Origin: Dactylonectria macrodidyma
Lineage: Eukaryota; Ascomycota; Sordariomycetes; Hypocreales; Nectriaceae
Length of the DNA stretch: 64,000 nucleotides
Direction of reading: 5' to 3'
Assembly: GCA_020744425.1 (NCBI GenBank)
Contig: JAGMUV010000001.1
Coordinates: 4,278,001 to 4,342,000, forward strand
Each line of letters opens with the position of its first letter. Position 1 is the stretch's first letter. Positions 1 to 11,087 of the stretch are shown piece by piece. The translations under genes were made by a program, and so were the position numbers. The notes under the pieces were generated by a model. That model saw only the letters and a list, made by a program, of their open reading frames with translations. It ran no database searches and was not told where the DNA came from.

Positions 1-52
1 GTCCCACGTGACCACCCTGCGCCTAGGTGTTCCAACATGGTCCAATTCAACA
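1..52 (+). repeat. 3' end of an LTR, cut by the window edge
   Basis: The first 52 bases match 6521-6572 almost base for base. The shared block ends in AACA, as an LTR ending in CA would. The rest of this copy lies outside the window. What follows does not look like retroelement internal sequence, so this is probably a solo or truncated LTR. Confidence 0.6.
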
Positions 53-277
53 GGTCCTAGCTATAGGTGCAGCTACGGAGTAGATGACTCAACCTCCAGT
101 TAAGTCATTACTTTCCCTTTTGCCTCAGCGGCGGGGAATCTGCCAGATCAGAGGAAAGTCGTAGCGCTAGCTGCCGCTTAAGCCCCTTTGGGGCCAATCC
201 CTTATATGTACACTTTTTTTTCTAACCAATTATAAACTTTCTCGCACCATCTCAGACTTGGATAATCCATCACCCAT

Positions 278-1957
278 TTATAGCCCTTGGTCCTTAGCAG
301 AAAACCGCTCAGTCCATCCCCCTAATGCCCCCCGCTCCCATGCAGTAGGCATTCTATCTAGTGTCTTTGGCATAGTTTCGGAGCCTGCCATTTCCCAAAT
401 GCGACGCAAGTGCTCAGAAAAAAAGCGGCGGTCGTCTTCGGAACGTGCCTCCACAGCTCCAAGAAAACAGGGCCATACCAAAGTGTATGAGCCGGGTTTG
501 TATTTCGAGTGTTCTAACAGTACTCGTAGGTGTTGAAGGAGGCCGGTCATACGGACTTCATTTACAAGAACCACGCGCGACTCTTCTCGTAGGAGATATA
601 TTTCCGAGGCAGTGTAGTGCAAGTCGAGGTCTTGTGGCAGCATATGGTTGTCTTGCACACTGGGCCCTCCTGGGTTCAACTCCAGCGTTGATCCCATTGG
701 GTTGGGAAACACCCGGCTGGCAGCGAATGTGTCCTCATATCCGGCCATGAAAGGGCGAGAAAAGAATGAGATTCTAGATGGTATCGTTAGTTCGTTGTGA
801 AAACGCATCCACGAGCGAAACAAACGTACAAGCGTGCTTGCATAGTTAGTAACTGGGCCAATGGTGATGTTAGATCCATGGTCCCGCGGGCTGCCATAAA
901 TGATGTGAGTGTGTGATATAAAGGTCTGATATCCTCGCTGCCCGTAAATAATTCTCCTAGGATCAAGAGGCTGATGACGGCCCATGTTACGTCATCTAAA
1001 GCACTTATGCAATGAGATCTTTTACGTAGATTTCGGATGATGACGGCTCGAGTTTTCTCAGCATGTCCAAGTAAGTGTGGCATGTGTTGAGCAAGGTGAA
1101 ATGCGGCAGTGGTACAGACAGCCTGCTGGATCATGGGCTCTACGTGAGCCAACGGCAACACGTAGTCTCGGTATCCGTTTCCATTGCCATCAAACGATAT
1201 CATGAGAGAGGAGACTCGTTCAGCAACTAACAACGTCATTTGTGCTCAAATCATGAATAGGGTGAGCTTACAGTGGTCTAATAGAAAGCGTGTCATGGCG
1301 TCGATAGGGTCCATTATTCGCGGGATTGGACCCGACGGAGGAGTGAAGGAATGGGCTTTAGGGATAGACCAGCGGTAAGGTGCAGACCTCAAGTCATCTA
1401 CAGAACCACCCGCTGGTCTGTTAGCCCCAGATTGGATGACATTCCAGTAGCCACCCAAGTGTGGGTTTTCGTTGTGTGCAATAATTAAACCAGTGTACCG
1501 TTGATTGGGTGGCGGCGTCCCGCGGCCGTGGGTAAGGGGCTTGGTCTGAGGAAACACCCCCTGAGGATTGCTCAATGTGCCTTGACTCCACCCCTGGGAG
1601 CTGTTGGATGCTAGGCGACTAGCAGCTTCAGGAGCGGGGTTGATGGTTCCCGACGAAGCCATCCGTGGATCTCCTCGAGCGATGACGGTGTTGATTGGCA
1701 CAAAGCGGAAACGTACACCATACCCAGGGCATGCAAGGCCCTTTACTTTGCATTTGTTGCAATGCGGGATGGCTTTATCGCAGATGATTCGCCGTCTCAT
1801 GCAGAGATAGCATCCTGTAATGACCCCAGTTGTCAGCTAAGGGGCCCCATGCACAAGACAGTGGTGGTGGGGCGAACGTGTTGTTCCATGAGCCGCTGCA
1901 TTCTCTTAGGCGGCTTGGCTCGAGAGACATACCTTTTGCAGGTTTGGAGCTACCCAT
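278..1957 (-). CDS. Zn2Cys6 transcription factor (fungal-specific TF domain 2 type)
   Basis: Predicted fungal binuclear-cluster transcription regulator of 486 aa, acting in the nucleus; its target genes are unknown. I read four exons: 1957-1933, 1814-1272, 1226-830 and 773-278. The introns are 118, 45 and 56 bp, with GTATGT, GTAAGC and GTACGT donors. The last intron carries a CTAAC branch site and removes an apparent frame change. Splicing the first intron places the whole zinc cluster right after the start: C-x2-C-x6-C-x6-C-x2-C-x6-C at about residues 10-37, rich in Arg and Lys. The remainder resembles the middle-homology region of the fungal TF domain 2 family (loops such as FMAARGTMDL). 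Total coding length is divisible by three and no lesion is visible. It is close to the rhodopsin-like genes but there is no direct evidence that it regulates them. Confidence 0.82.
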
Positions 1958-2237
1958 CGGGATGATATGGTGGCGAAGTCCACGGGTCTTGATAACTAGG
2001 TTCCTAGGCAGGTGGGTAAGTACAGTATGTAGGTAGCTTACGATAAAGGGGTAACTTGAGGGTTAGTTTCAGTTCGAGACAGTGCCACGTGACTACCTGA
2101 AGTGTCAAACGGAGGATGCCAGCCACAGTGTTGGCCTGAGGCAGGAAGGTGGCGGCTGCCCCTCTTTTACCCTTGCGCTCGTCCTCTGAGAGCCTTTCGT
2201 TCGGAGTGTCTATGGGTTTATACTGAAAATACCAAAT

Positions 2238-2764
2238 ATGTTCGCAGATTACGAGAGCTACTGCGCCATCTGCGCCGCGCCTCTCAGCACTGAGAACTGC
2301 CAGATCGCGGATGCGGACTCGCACACCTACGCCAAGGTCCGTCGACGGGCTCTGGACCGACGTCGCGCGGAGGATAGTGCTTGGCTCTATCATTCGCTGC
2401 CGACGTCAAAGCGAACGCTAATGACGACGGGTCAGCGGACGGGCAGAGCTCAAATTCAGACGACGACTCGGGGGGCGACCGGCAGAGTGTGAGTGAGGAG
2501 ATTGTAGCGGATGACCGAATAGCGATCATTGCAGGCGCAACATCAGGATGTCCAAGCTCGACCGACAGTGCTGACAACGACGACGAAGAAGAGTCTGTCA
2601 GCGTGTTGGAGGAAGCCCGCAGCTATGACCCGAGAATCGTTAGTGCAAATGACCTCACCTGGCTCGAAGATATTTCCGCTCTTGGATTTGATCCCAGTGC
2701 TCCAGGCGGTGCGAAGTATGCGGGGGTCTCCTTAGCCGTATGCGTTGGAGGGTTTACCCACTAA
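2238..2764 (+). pseudogene. Truncated fragment of a fungal hypothetical protein (F-box-associated type N-terminus)
   Basis: The first part opens with a Cys-pair motif (YCAICAAPLS) followed by a basic stretch (RRRALDRRRAE). After about 2380 the meaningful frame changes and continues with an acidic Ser/Asp-rich linker and then SYDPRIVSANDLTWLEDISALGF. From memory, this order (CxxC start, acidic linker, YDPRIVS...WLxDxxxLGFNP) is seen at the N-terminus of large fungal proteins that often carry an F-box further on. Here the frame breaks near 2375-2385 (a TAG precedes the second part in its own frame) and the reading frame ends at 2764 with none of the expected C-terminal two thirds. An unrecognised intron could explain the frame change but not the truncation. 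Confidence 0.45.
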
Positions 2765-3725
2765 GCATTGTAACATGGCTTTCCTTATCAATTCAGCCTA
2801 CGAAACTTACGAGTAAGCATCTTACCCGGTGAGAAATATGGATAATATTGGCATCGCTCACATCACGAACCCAGGGGGACGTCGTTGGCATCGTGGACGG
2901 TAGTGAGCTGAGTCTCTACATTTCTCTCTCACCCTGCACAGATTTTAGTAGTAGAGTTGACGGATGGCTGATGTGACATTTAATAGAGAGGCGATGTTTT
3001 AAATGGTAATATTAAATAGATCTACTTCATTCGCCTTATTTTCACTAAGCTCAGCTATGACTAAGATAAATACCCTGAACCCCCCCTCCCCCGCCTTTCC
3101 CTTCTACTAGGACTGCTTTACTTTTCTCTCTAAGGTCTTTACCTGAGAGTTTAGAAAGTCCTATCAAATGGTCAATTCCGTGCTGTATGACGTGATGAAG
3201 AGCCTCATTGAGAAATGGGGATCTCGCTTGATGTTGTACTACGGTGTAGTCACAGGCCACTCCCCTCAGATCAACCATGCACGACTCAGGGAGTTGAGAT
3301 CAGGCAATGGCATTCGCAGGGTCCCAGCCAGCACCGCATGGTGGTGAGAGTCGTCGCCGGCCACCGCTCGACACACACAATTTATTTCACCCAGTGGCTT
3401 TCAACCAACAGGGCACTAGTTGCTTATTGTACATATCCGTTTCCCGATTTCGTCATGATCTAATAAAAACCCCTACAACGTCCAATTTCTGCTTTTACTT
3501 CATCGGTTTTTCATCGCAAACGCACATTGAAGCCCTGTTGGATAGAATGGAGACGGTCACCCGCTCCTCAATCACCATCAGTTTCTTAGGGATGAACATT
3601 ATAGGGAGAAAGGACGGGGTTCGTGGTTCTGGTTCTTACTGTACCAGTATATGATACCGTAGATCATTCTCTCAAGTAGACTAGTAGGACTATGGGAATG
3701 CACCGCTCGAGTTACCTCGACCATG
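2765..3725. other. Intergenic, no supported gene
   Basis: Only short overlapping reading frames on both strands, none with a recognisable domain, coherent splice structure or repeat. A minus-strand frame at 3051-3278 (75 codons) was looked at and could not be assigned. Confidence 0.5.
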
Positions 3726-4870
3726 TCAACACGACTGATCGGTATGCATTGAATCGCAGTCTCCAGCTTCAAGTCGGCACACGTGATTACATCCCTGCTC
3801 TCCCGGTGCTGACCTGCCTTCCTTCTCTTGCCGTAGCCAGGGAGCGTACCAGTGGCCTTTCTTTGAGACCTGGGCAGAGGTAGAGTGAAACGACTCCAGA
3901 TCCCTCGGGGTGCTCTGGAAAGTAGGAAAGCCCAGTCGATGCAGGACCCGTTCAATCGGCGCCTTGAGGAGCGGGGCGGAAGCAGCTACTACGAGGATGA
4001 ATTCCTCTATCCGACACCATAGCAGTACAGGCATCGCTTGTCGGAAGGTGTCAGGGGATGTGAAATCGGTCATATTCATATGGATGACTTTCATCACGCC
4101 GGCACCAGTCGCAATGAGACCGAGCCCCATCAGGGCAGTGATGAGACACCGCTCCACGACATGCCTGCTCAACCTCCAGATCAGGAACATGGGCATGATG
4201 GCAACCGCCAAGTCGCCGGCTATTCCAATTCCTTTGATGAATCAGTAACTGTAGTCTAAGAGCTGTGTTGCGGATGCTTACCCACGATCAGGTAGCCAAT
4301 TATCCAGGCTTGCTTTGGGTGTACACATTGCCTATTGGGACCTTCTTCCCATAGGGCCTGGATCGGATGACATTGTAGCAGGTGAAAGAGCTCACTAGCA
4401 AGAAGAGTTGCTGCTTGAAAAAAAAGGGTGGCCCAGAGGATTAGCTTCCACCCTGTTGATGTTGCAAACTGGAGCAAGAGACATGCGACAGAGATTCTGG
4501 CAAAAGACGCCGACCACCGTCCCACAAAAACGAGCCCGAACAGAAGCTTGGAGATTTTGACGATATCTTCAGGAGTAAGATAATAGTTGGGACTCCCGAG
4601 CCCATTGTCAATGGCCGTCGCAAACAATGAGAACGCAATGATTTCTGCAACCTGCCCAAGCGATCAGAGTCCAATGGCCTTCATCGTGCTCTTTCTGCTA
4701 CTCACCACAGCAGCCGATAGCATGTAGTCCGAAGCGTTCAGCTTGTAAGTCGGAACCACGCGAGTGTAGATTCTCACCAGGAAGAGAAGGATGCCAAGAG
4801 CAAAAATTGGGGTAATGATTGCGAGATTGCGTAGCCCAAGGTCGTCCACGGGGGGAGCATGTTGACCCAT
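3726..4870 (-). CDS. Rhodopsin-like integral membrane protein (paralogue 1)
   Basis: Fungal rhodopsin-like seven-helix membrane protein of 346 aa. The family includes many Pth11-related and secondary-metabolite-cluster membrane proteins of unknown biochemical role. Exons are 4870-4706, 4651-4282 and 4231-3726, with introns of 54 and 50 bp (GTGAGT and GTAAGC donors). All joins keep frame. I chose the ATG at 4870 because its context, MGQHAPPVDD...RNLAI, aligns with the start of the paralogue at 8725; an in-frame ATG at 4903 would add 11 residues. Visible features are several hydrophobic helices, the VRIYTRVVP loop after helix 1, a CHPIQALW loop with the family's conserved Cys, and a polar C-terminal tail. 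Intron positions match the gene at 8725-9811. Confidence 0.8.
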
Positions 4871-5747
4871 TGCAGGCAACAATCGGTCGCTCTTACTTCT
4901 CACGGTTGGTTCAGGACCATACTATGATCCAAAAGCCGTCTCTGCGAGAACGAAGAAGCTCGAATCCTAATTTGCGAGACAGTGCAAGTATAGACCCCAA
5001 CTTTAGAGGCAAGGGACTGTAGTGAAAGGAGAACTTCTCGCCACCAGTGTTGGGATCATAGCTAGTAGGCGGGAAGCACCCTTTGGACAAAGCGATGGTA
5101 CCGTCCCCGGGTTCTTATGCGCCTACGCGTCCTGGTGAGTTGGGGGCATGCTAATATGCACGTAGGTCCCGAACTGGCCAAACGCGAATCCGCCATGGCA
5201 TCCGCGTCCACACTCCAAAAAGAAAAAGGGGGAGGAGGAAATAGCCTGGTGGCGCACTAACGACCTGCTAGCAGTATCGTTAACTCGAAATACATACATC
5301 TGTACGGAGTGCATGCTGCGGAGTACGGAGGGACATTTCAAAAAATTTATCCCAAGCTAAAGACGCCACCTCCATTAATCCTTGTCGGTTACCTGAGGTA
5401 CAAAGAGGATGAGCCAGTATTTCTACAACATCCGCTACGACCCTATAGCTTTAGCGGGAGTAGGTACTAGATGGAAACACGTTGTGCTATAATCCTTAGT
5501 CGTCTGGGGCTTGCGTAAAATGAGAAGTACTTAACGGACTTACCTTTGGCTTGATTGGTTGCCTTAATCTTATAGCTTTTTCTTGGGACAAAACTTTTGA
5601 AATGGACATTGTATATACCAACAAATACGACGATTGAACAAGGACGCTTCTAGAAATAAAGGAAATCATTCGTTAATAATTGGCTGCCAGTCACATCATC
5701 CAACTCCGCTCGTCCCTGCGAGTGCTAGTGGATGGGTGGGAGAATGA
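4871..5747. other. Intergenic, no supported gene
   Basis: No coherent coding signal on either strand. The minus-strand frame at 5123-5341 has no recognisable content. Confidence 0.5.
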
Positions 5748-5897
5748 CCTGTACGTAGGGTTTTAATTTTTGCTTTTTTGGACACCCATGGGTAGTCTTC
5801 GATACCTCGATGTTTGGTATAGAATGTAGGACGTGGGTGTGTACCCAGGACTACCCATGCGTACCGAAAAAGCAAATATTGAAACCCTACCTGTACG
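5748..5897. mobile_element. hAT-type MITE with perfect 8-bp target-site duplication
   Basis: A 134-bp element (5756-5889) begins TAGGGTTTTAATTTTTGC and ends with the near-inverse GCAAATATTGAAACCCTA. The terminal inverted repeats run about 45 bp inward, to a GGGTAGTC/GACTACCC pair. It is flanked on both sides by the identical octamer CCTGTACG (5748-5755 and 5890-5897). An 8-bp duplication with a short non-coding body fits a non-autonomous hAT-superfamily element. The perfect duplication suggests a fairly recent insertion. Confidence 0.88.
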
Positions 5898-6373
5898 TTG
5901 GACAGCCAGCCACTGGAGATGACGGAATTGCCCGTCTTCCCTCAGCGGTCTCCGGTTGCATGACTCGGTAAAGCTGATTGCCACCTTCGCGCCGCTTCTC
6001 TCCTTGAACCGCGGGTGTGGTTGCTCAGAGCTTGACTGACAGAGATGCTGTCGAGAAATACCTGGCGGTATATTGTCGCTCTGTTGAGTTTGGAAGGGCA
6101 CAGCTGTCCCTTCAGCAAGGTAAAGCAAGTGGTGCCATTTAAGCATTGGCCTTGGCACACTTGGCGGGGCCTATCATGGAGGCTGAAGGGTGGCAAAAGT
6201 GGGCGAGGCGGAGCCACGGAATAACATTCAGGACGCGCCAACTGTCCAGTCTCCTGGGGGGTCTGGAAGTAGAGAGGACCGAAAAATATGCAACCGCTTC
6301 AAAAGAGTTCGGCCCCGTACGGTTTTGTTAGTGTGGATCTGTTGGATAGCATAGGTGACCACGATGATGACCC
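5898..6373. other. Intergenic, no supported gene
   Basis: Overlapping short frames only, for example 5942-6241 on the minus strand; none has family features. Confidence 0.45.
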
Positions 6374-6572
6374 TGTAACGTGTGTGTGTATTGTGTAGCT
6401 TCCCCTTAAGCTCCCGCCCCTTGAGGTCAGGGAGGTATAGCTGTTCCTAGCTTACTAGTACGGTCTAGCCTAGCGAGGGCTCGGCGAGCCCTCCCCGATT
6501 CGGTCACGAAAGACCCCCTAGTCTCACGTGACCACCCTGCGCCTAGGTGTTCCAACATGGTCCAATTTAACA
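6374..6572 (+). repeat. Solo LTR (second copy of the repeat at 1-52)
   Basis: About 199 bp starting TGTAACG and ending TTTAACA, so bounded by TG...CA. Its last 52 bases match window positions 1-52 with about two differences. No polypurine tract, primer-binding site or gag/pol sequence was recognised on either side, and no target duplication is obvious. The left boundary is inferred from the TG and could be off. Confidence 0.6.
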
Positions 6573-8010
6573 AATTATAACACACAATTCCTATGCTTTT
6601 CGCCGCGGCCTAGCTTTCAATGGGTTTCCTAGGAGTTCCGCTTAAAAGCGAATTTCCACGTTCTATCAGGAGTTACCGTACCCACAGTGGCTGACGTCTT
6701 CCGAGCCTCAGGGGAACGACGGCAAGGTTTATCCGACCGCGCACAGAAAGATTGACGTTGTTGCAAGGATTGGACATGAACGGTAGCCACAGCAGTTTTC
6801 CAGGGAAATTCTCAGGCCACGCAGCAGGACGAGAGGCCGCAGCCATTGCAGCCAAACACAGTGGCAGTTCCATCACCAAAGGCACCTCCCAATCGACCGG
6901 CGTAGCCAGGAGTGGGGCATGGAGGGTCTGTCAAGTCTGCAAGGTCTACAGAGGAAAGGTAAAGATGTTAAAATGAGCATATTGTATTGGTTGAAGAAGA
7001 AGAAAACTAGCGCTAACAAGCGGAAGCTGTTGACAAGAAGACATCCACATCCCAGCCACCAATGGATCGGAATAGCCATTGATCCGTCAAGCAACGGATC
7101 TCAACAAAAGAAAGGTCACAAGCGTACTAGACCGGAAGATAAAGATGGATCGACGGATTCTTGAGGTCCTCTTGGCCTTGGCCATCAACACTTGTACTTC
7201 TGCTTCGATACTAGGGTATTTTGTGATTCATCATGTTCTCAGGCGTATTACCAAGCACCTGATCCAGAGAGTGCATGATGCGGGAGGCGGTCCCAGCTTG
7301 CACTGTGAATAATTTGACACTTTGATCACATCTTACATTTCCACAAGGTGTGGTAGTATCTCACCGTCTTCACCTATCAACGAAGCCTAGTTGTAATTAG
7401 TGTATCAGGACTCACGAACATTATTGGTGGGTGGTATTTCTCATAGCCTAGGTGCCCAACTATCTCTGACGAGACACATCCACCCACAGAAAGAAGTCAC
7501 AGAGAGTTAATATTTGACCGGCATGGTCCAGAAAACGGTATACTCAGTGACGCAAAGAGCATGACAAGGTAATTTGTCCTACGGTCTCATGCGTGTCAAT
7601 GGTGGTCGAGTCCAGATTGTGGAGCCATCAAATTGAATTGTGCAATCATGTGCCGAAGAGCCCATCGAAAAAGATCAAATTGATTAGATTTCTGCCATGC
7701 TGGCTTGTGGTGTGGGTCACTCTACTGCTGTAGAAACTCACCCAATCTGAAAGCCATTGGTAATGGGAAGTTGGACGCAAACTCAGAACGTCTCATGATA
7801 AATTGTGACGTAAGAAGTCGGATATTTCCATGTGTATATTCTGTGTACCTTCTGCGAATGAACAAGCATGTGATTGCCCTGCGATATACTCCACTTATCG
7901 TATTGACTTGTTCATGAACCATGTCGCTCATTTTCTCTTGCACGCTTTGGAATTGATTGAGATATCCATAAAAATCATCATAAATCATCGTTAGTACACA
8001 CCGCATCGCA
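6573..8010. other. Mostly non-coding; one unassigned small reading frame
   Basis: A plus-strand frame with ATG at 7145 ends at 7312 (55 codons) and contains one hydrophobic stretch (LEVLLALAINT...ILGYFVIHHVL) that could form a membrane helix, but nothing supports it as a gene. A minus-strand frame at 7722-8006 (94 codons) is also unrecognised. Confidence 0.3.
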
Positions 8011-8086
8011 CGGTGAGCTCAGTCATTGCGTAGAGCGATTCTTTCTTCTGAGTTCAAGCCCCTGAACTGGCGCGCAACCAGAAAAA

Positions 8087-8106
8087 GGTGACGTCACCTA
8101 TAAATA
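8087..8106 (+). promoter_or_regulatory. CRE-like palindrome abutting a TATA box
   Basis: GGTGACGTCACC (8087-8098) is a perfect 12-bp palindrome containing TGACGTCA, the core bound by ATF/CREB-type bZIP factors. It is followed directly by TATAAATA (8099-8106). The next supported start codon is at 8725, so either the leader is long or spliced, or the site belongs to an unrecognised transcript. Confidence 0.45.
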
Positions 8107-8622
8107 AAGATTTGCTGCGATAACATTCCCAGCACCAATACAAAGTGTAATTACCAATTCTGAGCACCGCATGCTGCATCTATGGCTGCTTGTGGGTTGG
8201 GTGCTGCCTGTCCGGTTCTCGGCAGTCCCGGCCTGCTCATAAGCGTCTGCTTTATTCTTGTGACTGCGAGAAAAGAAGTATTAGTTCGAAATAACCCTAG
8301 ACCATAGATTCAGATTTATTAACTTACTGTGAAGTTTTTCGGCTTGTTCTTAGCACTCTGGATTGTCCCCTTTACATGGATGTAAATTCTGACAGACCCC
8401 GCTTTGACCAACGGGTGTTGGCATCATAATCAGACCGCTGGAGAAACGCCAGCTAGTCATGTCCCTCACAGGGGTTGTTGCCTCCAACCAACTGGCGCCG
8501 TTGGATGACCGCCACTATGCATGGCGTTATTGTGGTGGTGGCAACTTTCTTCAAGGCCATGGGGTATCGGGGGACCATATAGCTGCCAGACATCGCCAAT
8601 CGTCACTTCGTCCTGCCAGGTT

Positions 8623-8628
8623 TATATA
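8623..8628 (+). promoter_or_regulatory. Possible TATA element of the rhodopsin-like gene
   Basis: TATATA lies about 100 bp upstream of the ATG at 8725, a normal distance for a fungal core promoter. It is weak evidence alone, because AT runs are common here. Confidence 0.35.
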
Positions 8629-8724
8629 TGCATGTATCCACTTGGCGCATGCCGAGTCTCTGCTCTCAAAATCCCGCCTTAATTTCTTTCATCTTTCTGT
8701 CAACTATCCAGAACCGCCATCAGA

Positions 8725-9811
8725 ATGGGCAAGTCGTCGCCTCAAGATGATGACACTGACATTGGGCCAAGGACGTTGGCTATTCTCTTAGCTGGTTTTG
8801 TTCTGTGCTTGCTCCTCTACGCATCTCGGATTTACACGCACCTAGTGCCCAAGAGAAGATTGAAAACCCCAGATTTTCTCATCTCCTTAGCTGTGGTTAG
8901 TCCGTTGGGCAACATCGCTGAAGTGTAAAATAAATATTGATTACCCCTATAGGTACTAGAGATTCCCGTTCTAGTCTTACTAGGGCTTGCTATTACCAAA
9001 GGACTTGGCCGCCCCAGCTATTACATCTCGCCAGAAGCGAAAACTGAGATAAAGTATTACCAGTTTTGGCTGTCCGTCCTAGCCATTTGGGTTGCATATC
9101 TCGCAAGGATGTCGACAGCATGTCTGCTTCTCCAATTCGACCCGTCTATTCAATGGAGAATCGTTCTTTACGCTTTTATTTTCATCCAAATTGCAGCGCC
9201 ATTCTCTTTCAATCTAGCCCAGTTCCTTCGATGTTCTCCCCTCCACGCTATGTGGGAACACATGCCTGACGCCAAATGCTGGACGCAAGTACAATCCAAC
9301 TTTTTTTTTTATATAGTTGTTATCGGTAAGTGTGCTAGACAGGCTAGGTGACTGAAGAATGGGCTGCTAAATTTTACCAGGAACCGCAGCTGTTAGTGAT
9401 GCAACGTTTGCTATCATGCCCATACTTTTCATCTGGAAATTGAGTAGGCCTCGGATAGAACGCGTCCTTGTAATCATCCTGATGGCAATGGGCCTTTGCG
9501 CATTGGCTACCGTCATTGTCAGATCGGTGAACACGGGGCGTAGGGGTTCGACCAAGGATGCGATGCGAAACACGATTTTCGTGATAACCATGTGCCGTGT
9601 GGAGGACTTTATCCTCATTGCCGCGGCTTGTGCTCCCTTCCTCAAAGGTCCCCTAGAGCGTTGCATACACAGTAGATTCGGCGTCCCGGTATTTCACAAT
9701 GTACCGCGAGACTTGAGCTTGATCCGCTCTAGTCCCCATGGTGCTGGTGGCAATTCTTCGAACAGCATGCAGGCAGATTGCTCAAGCGAGTCTTGGGAAG
9801 AGCGTGGGTAG
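8725..9811 (+). CDS. Rhodopsin-like integral membrane protein (paralogue 2)
   Basis: A 324-aa protein of the fungal rhodopsin-like family, predicted to lie in a membrane; function unknown. Exons are 8725-8895, 8953-9325 and 9381-9811, with introns starting GTTAGT and GTAAGT and ending TATAG and ACCAG. The joins give a continuous hydrophobic protein with about seven helices. Diagnostic segments shared with the gene at 3726-4870 are the start (MGKSSPQDDD...RTLAI), the SRIYTHLVP loop, RMSTACLLLQF, the CSPLHAMW loop, the IMPILFIWKL helix and a polar tail containing NVPRDLS. Both introns sit at equivalent positions in the two genes, so they are inverted paralogues. A poly-T run at 9299-9310 lies inside exon 2 and codes for FFF. 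Confidence 0.82.
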
Positions 9812-10014
9812 AGAATATTGTCAGAATAAGGAGACTGTGCGTAGGCATCCCCGAGTATATTTAACTGTAACCTTCCCCTAAAACACAAAGGTAACGAAGT
9901 TAGAATTTATATACATATGTGCTACTAATCGTACTCCTTGTGGTCTAACTGATGAATTGCAGGGGCCGAACCGCTGCCAGGCTATAGGGTCAGATTAGGG
10001 CTGGGCTGGGCCAG

Positions 10015-10037
10015 GTCAGACTCAGGCTCAAGCTCAA

Positions 10038-10104
<67 letters not shown>

Positions 10105-10135
10105 TCCTGGTCCAGGTCCAGGTACAGGCTGGGCT
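10015..10135. repeat. Hexanucleotide tandem repeat (CTCAGG)n
   Basis: About 14 near-perfect copies of CTCAGG run from 10021 to 10104, followed by degenerate TCCAGG units to about 10130. Read on the minus strand it gives an alternating Pro-Glu tract inside an open frame (9982-10251). I regard that frame as a by-product of the repeat, since it has no other support. Confidence 0.9.
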
Positions 10136-11087
10136 AGGGCAAGAACAGGGCCAGGAACGCACAGAAGGCATAGGATGTATTGAGGTAGAGCTAGAAGGAT
10201 TATATCCTTTCCTATTTTATAATAGTAATAGCATAGTACGCGTGCTATCATTCATTTTACGTTAGGAGAGGAATCATGCTCTTAAGTGTGAAATTCTAAG
10301 TAAGCAAATGTACGGAGGCAAGTTGAACTCTGACAAATGCACAAATAGCCCGACTGCATGCAGCAGAGGGTTTTCTATGGGGGTTGATAGTTCTTTAGGT
10401 ACACTTGAGTGGCTTGAGTCGGTTGGAGCACTTTGGCAATTATCGATATTATCTGCGACAGTCACCCGAGTCTGGAATGACATTAGTTTATGACTGCTAT
10501 TATTAGCTGATAGAGCTCTCTGATCTTGCATTTTTTATGTGAGCTGAGTACCTCTCCCAAAATTTCCACGCAATCATAAGGCATTTTTTGTGGACGAGAA
10601 CTCGTAATTGCTATAGCATCGCGGCCTGCTGTGAGAGGGTTGGCGAGAAGCTCGTCTATCCTCTCGTGGATGAAATGTTGTTGAGTTGTCCAGTCATTAA
10701 ACATCGCAGCCAACATTCCAGGGTCCGGTCGATAGGAAACAGCCCTGTTAGTGCGCCCCCCATTCGGTTGACATATTGGTGATTGTTAGCCGGCTATCCA
10801 CATCTCAGAGCTGGTGAAGTCGATGGCATGATTGAGCATCTCGCCATTTCGAAATAGTCCACATCACGCGAATCACATCTCTGCCTGTCACGCCCACTGG
10901 CAACGTCCCCATGAATGTTACCCGCTCGATGCGCGGGATCTGCTACCACGTCTAAAGCAAGCTGAGCATCCCAATGAAAGTGTCCCTATTGATAAAACCA
11001 AAGTTATATCAGGAATATATTCCCGCTTACTAGGAGGCCTAGTTTTATTATAGAGCCAGGCACGGGAAGTTACCAGCCGTGTCCACA
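10136..11087. other. No recognised gene; an unassigned minus-strand frame
   Basis: A minus-strand frame at 10716-10483 (77 codons) is preceded by a CTAACAG acceptor-like site and reads plausibly as protein, but no family was recognised and its frame is lost downstream. It may be one exon of a decayed gene. Confidence 0.25.

Noticed and set aside
787..985. Apparent frameshift between two long frames of the Zn2Cys6 gene
   Set aside because: A 56-bp intron (GTACGT donor, CTAAC branch, TAG acceptor at 829-774) restores one frame.
8011..8070. tRNA-like stretch with GAGCTCAGTC...GTAGAGC and GAGTTCAAGCCCC
   Set aside because: The D-arm and B-box resemblance is real, but no anticodon stem or acceptor stem pairs. 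At most a pol III-type SINE relic.
9982..10251. Minus-strand protein with a Pro-Glu repeat
   Set aside because: The frame is generated by the CTCAGG hexanucleotide repeat and has no other coding support.
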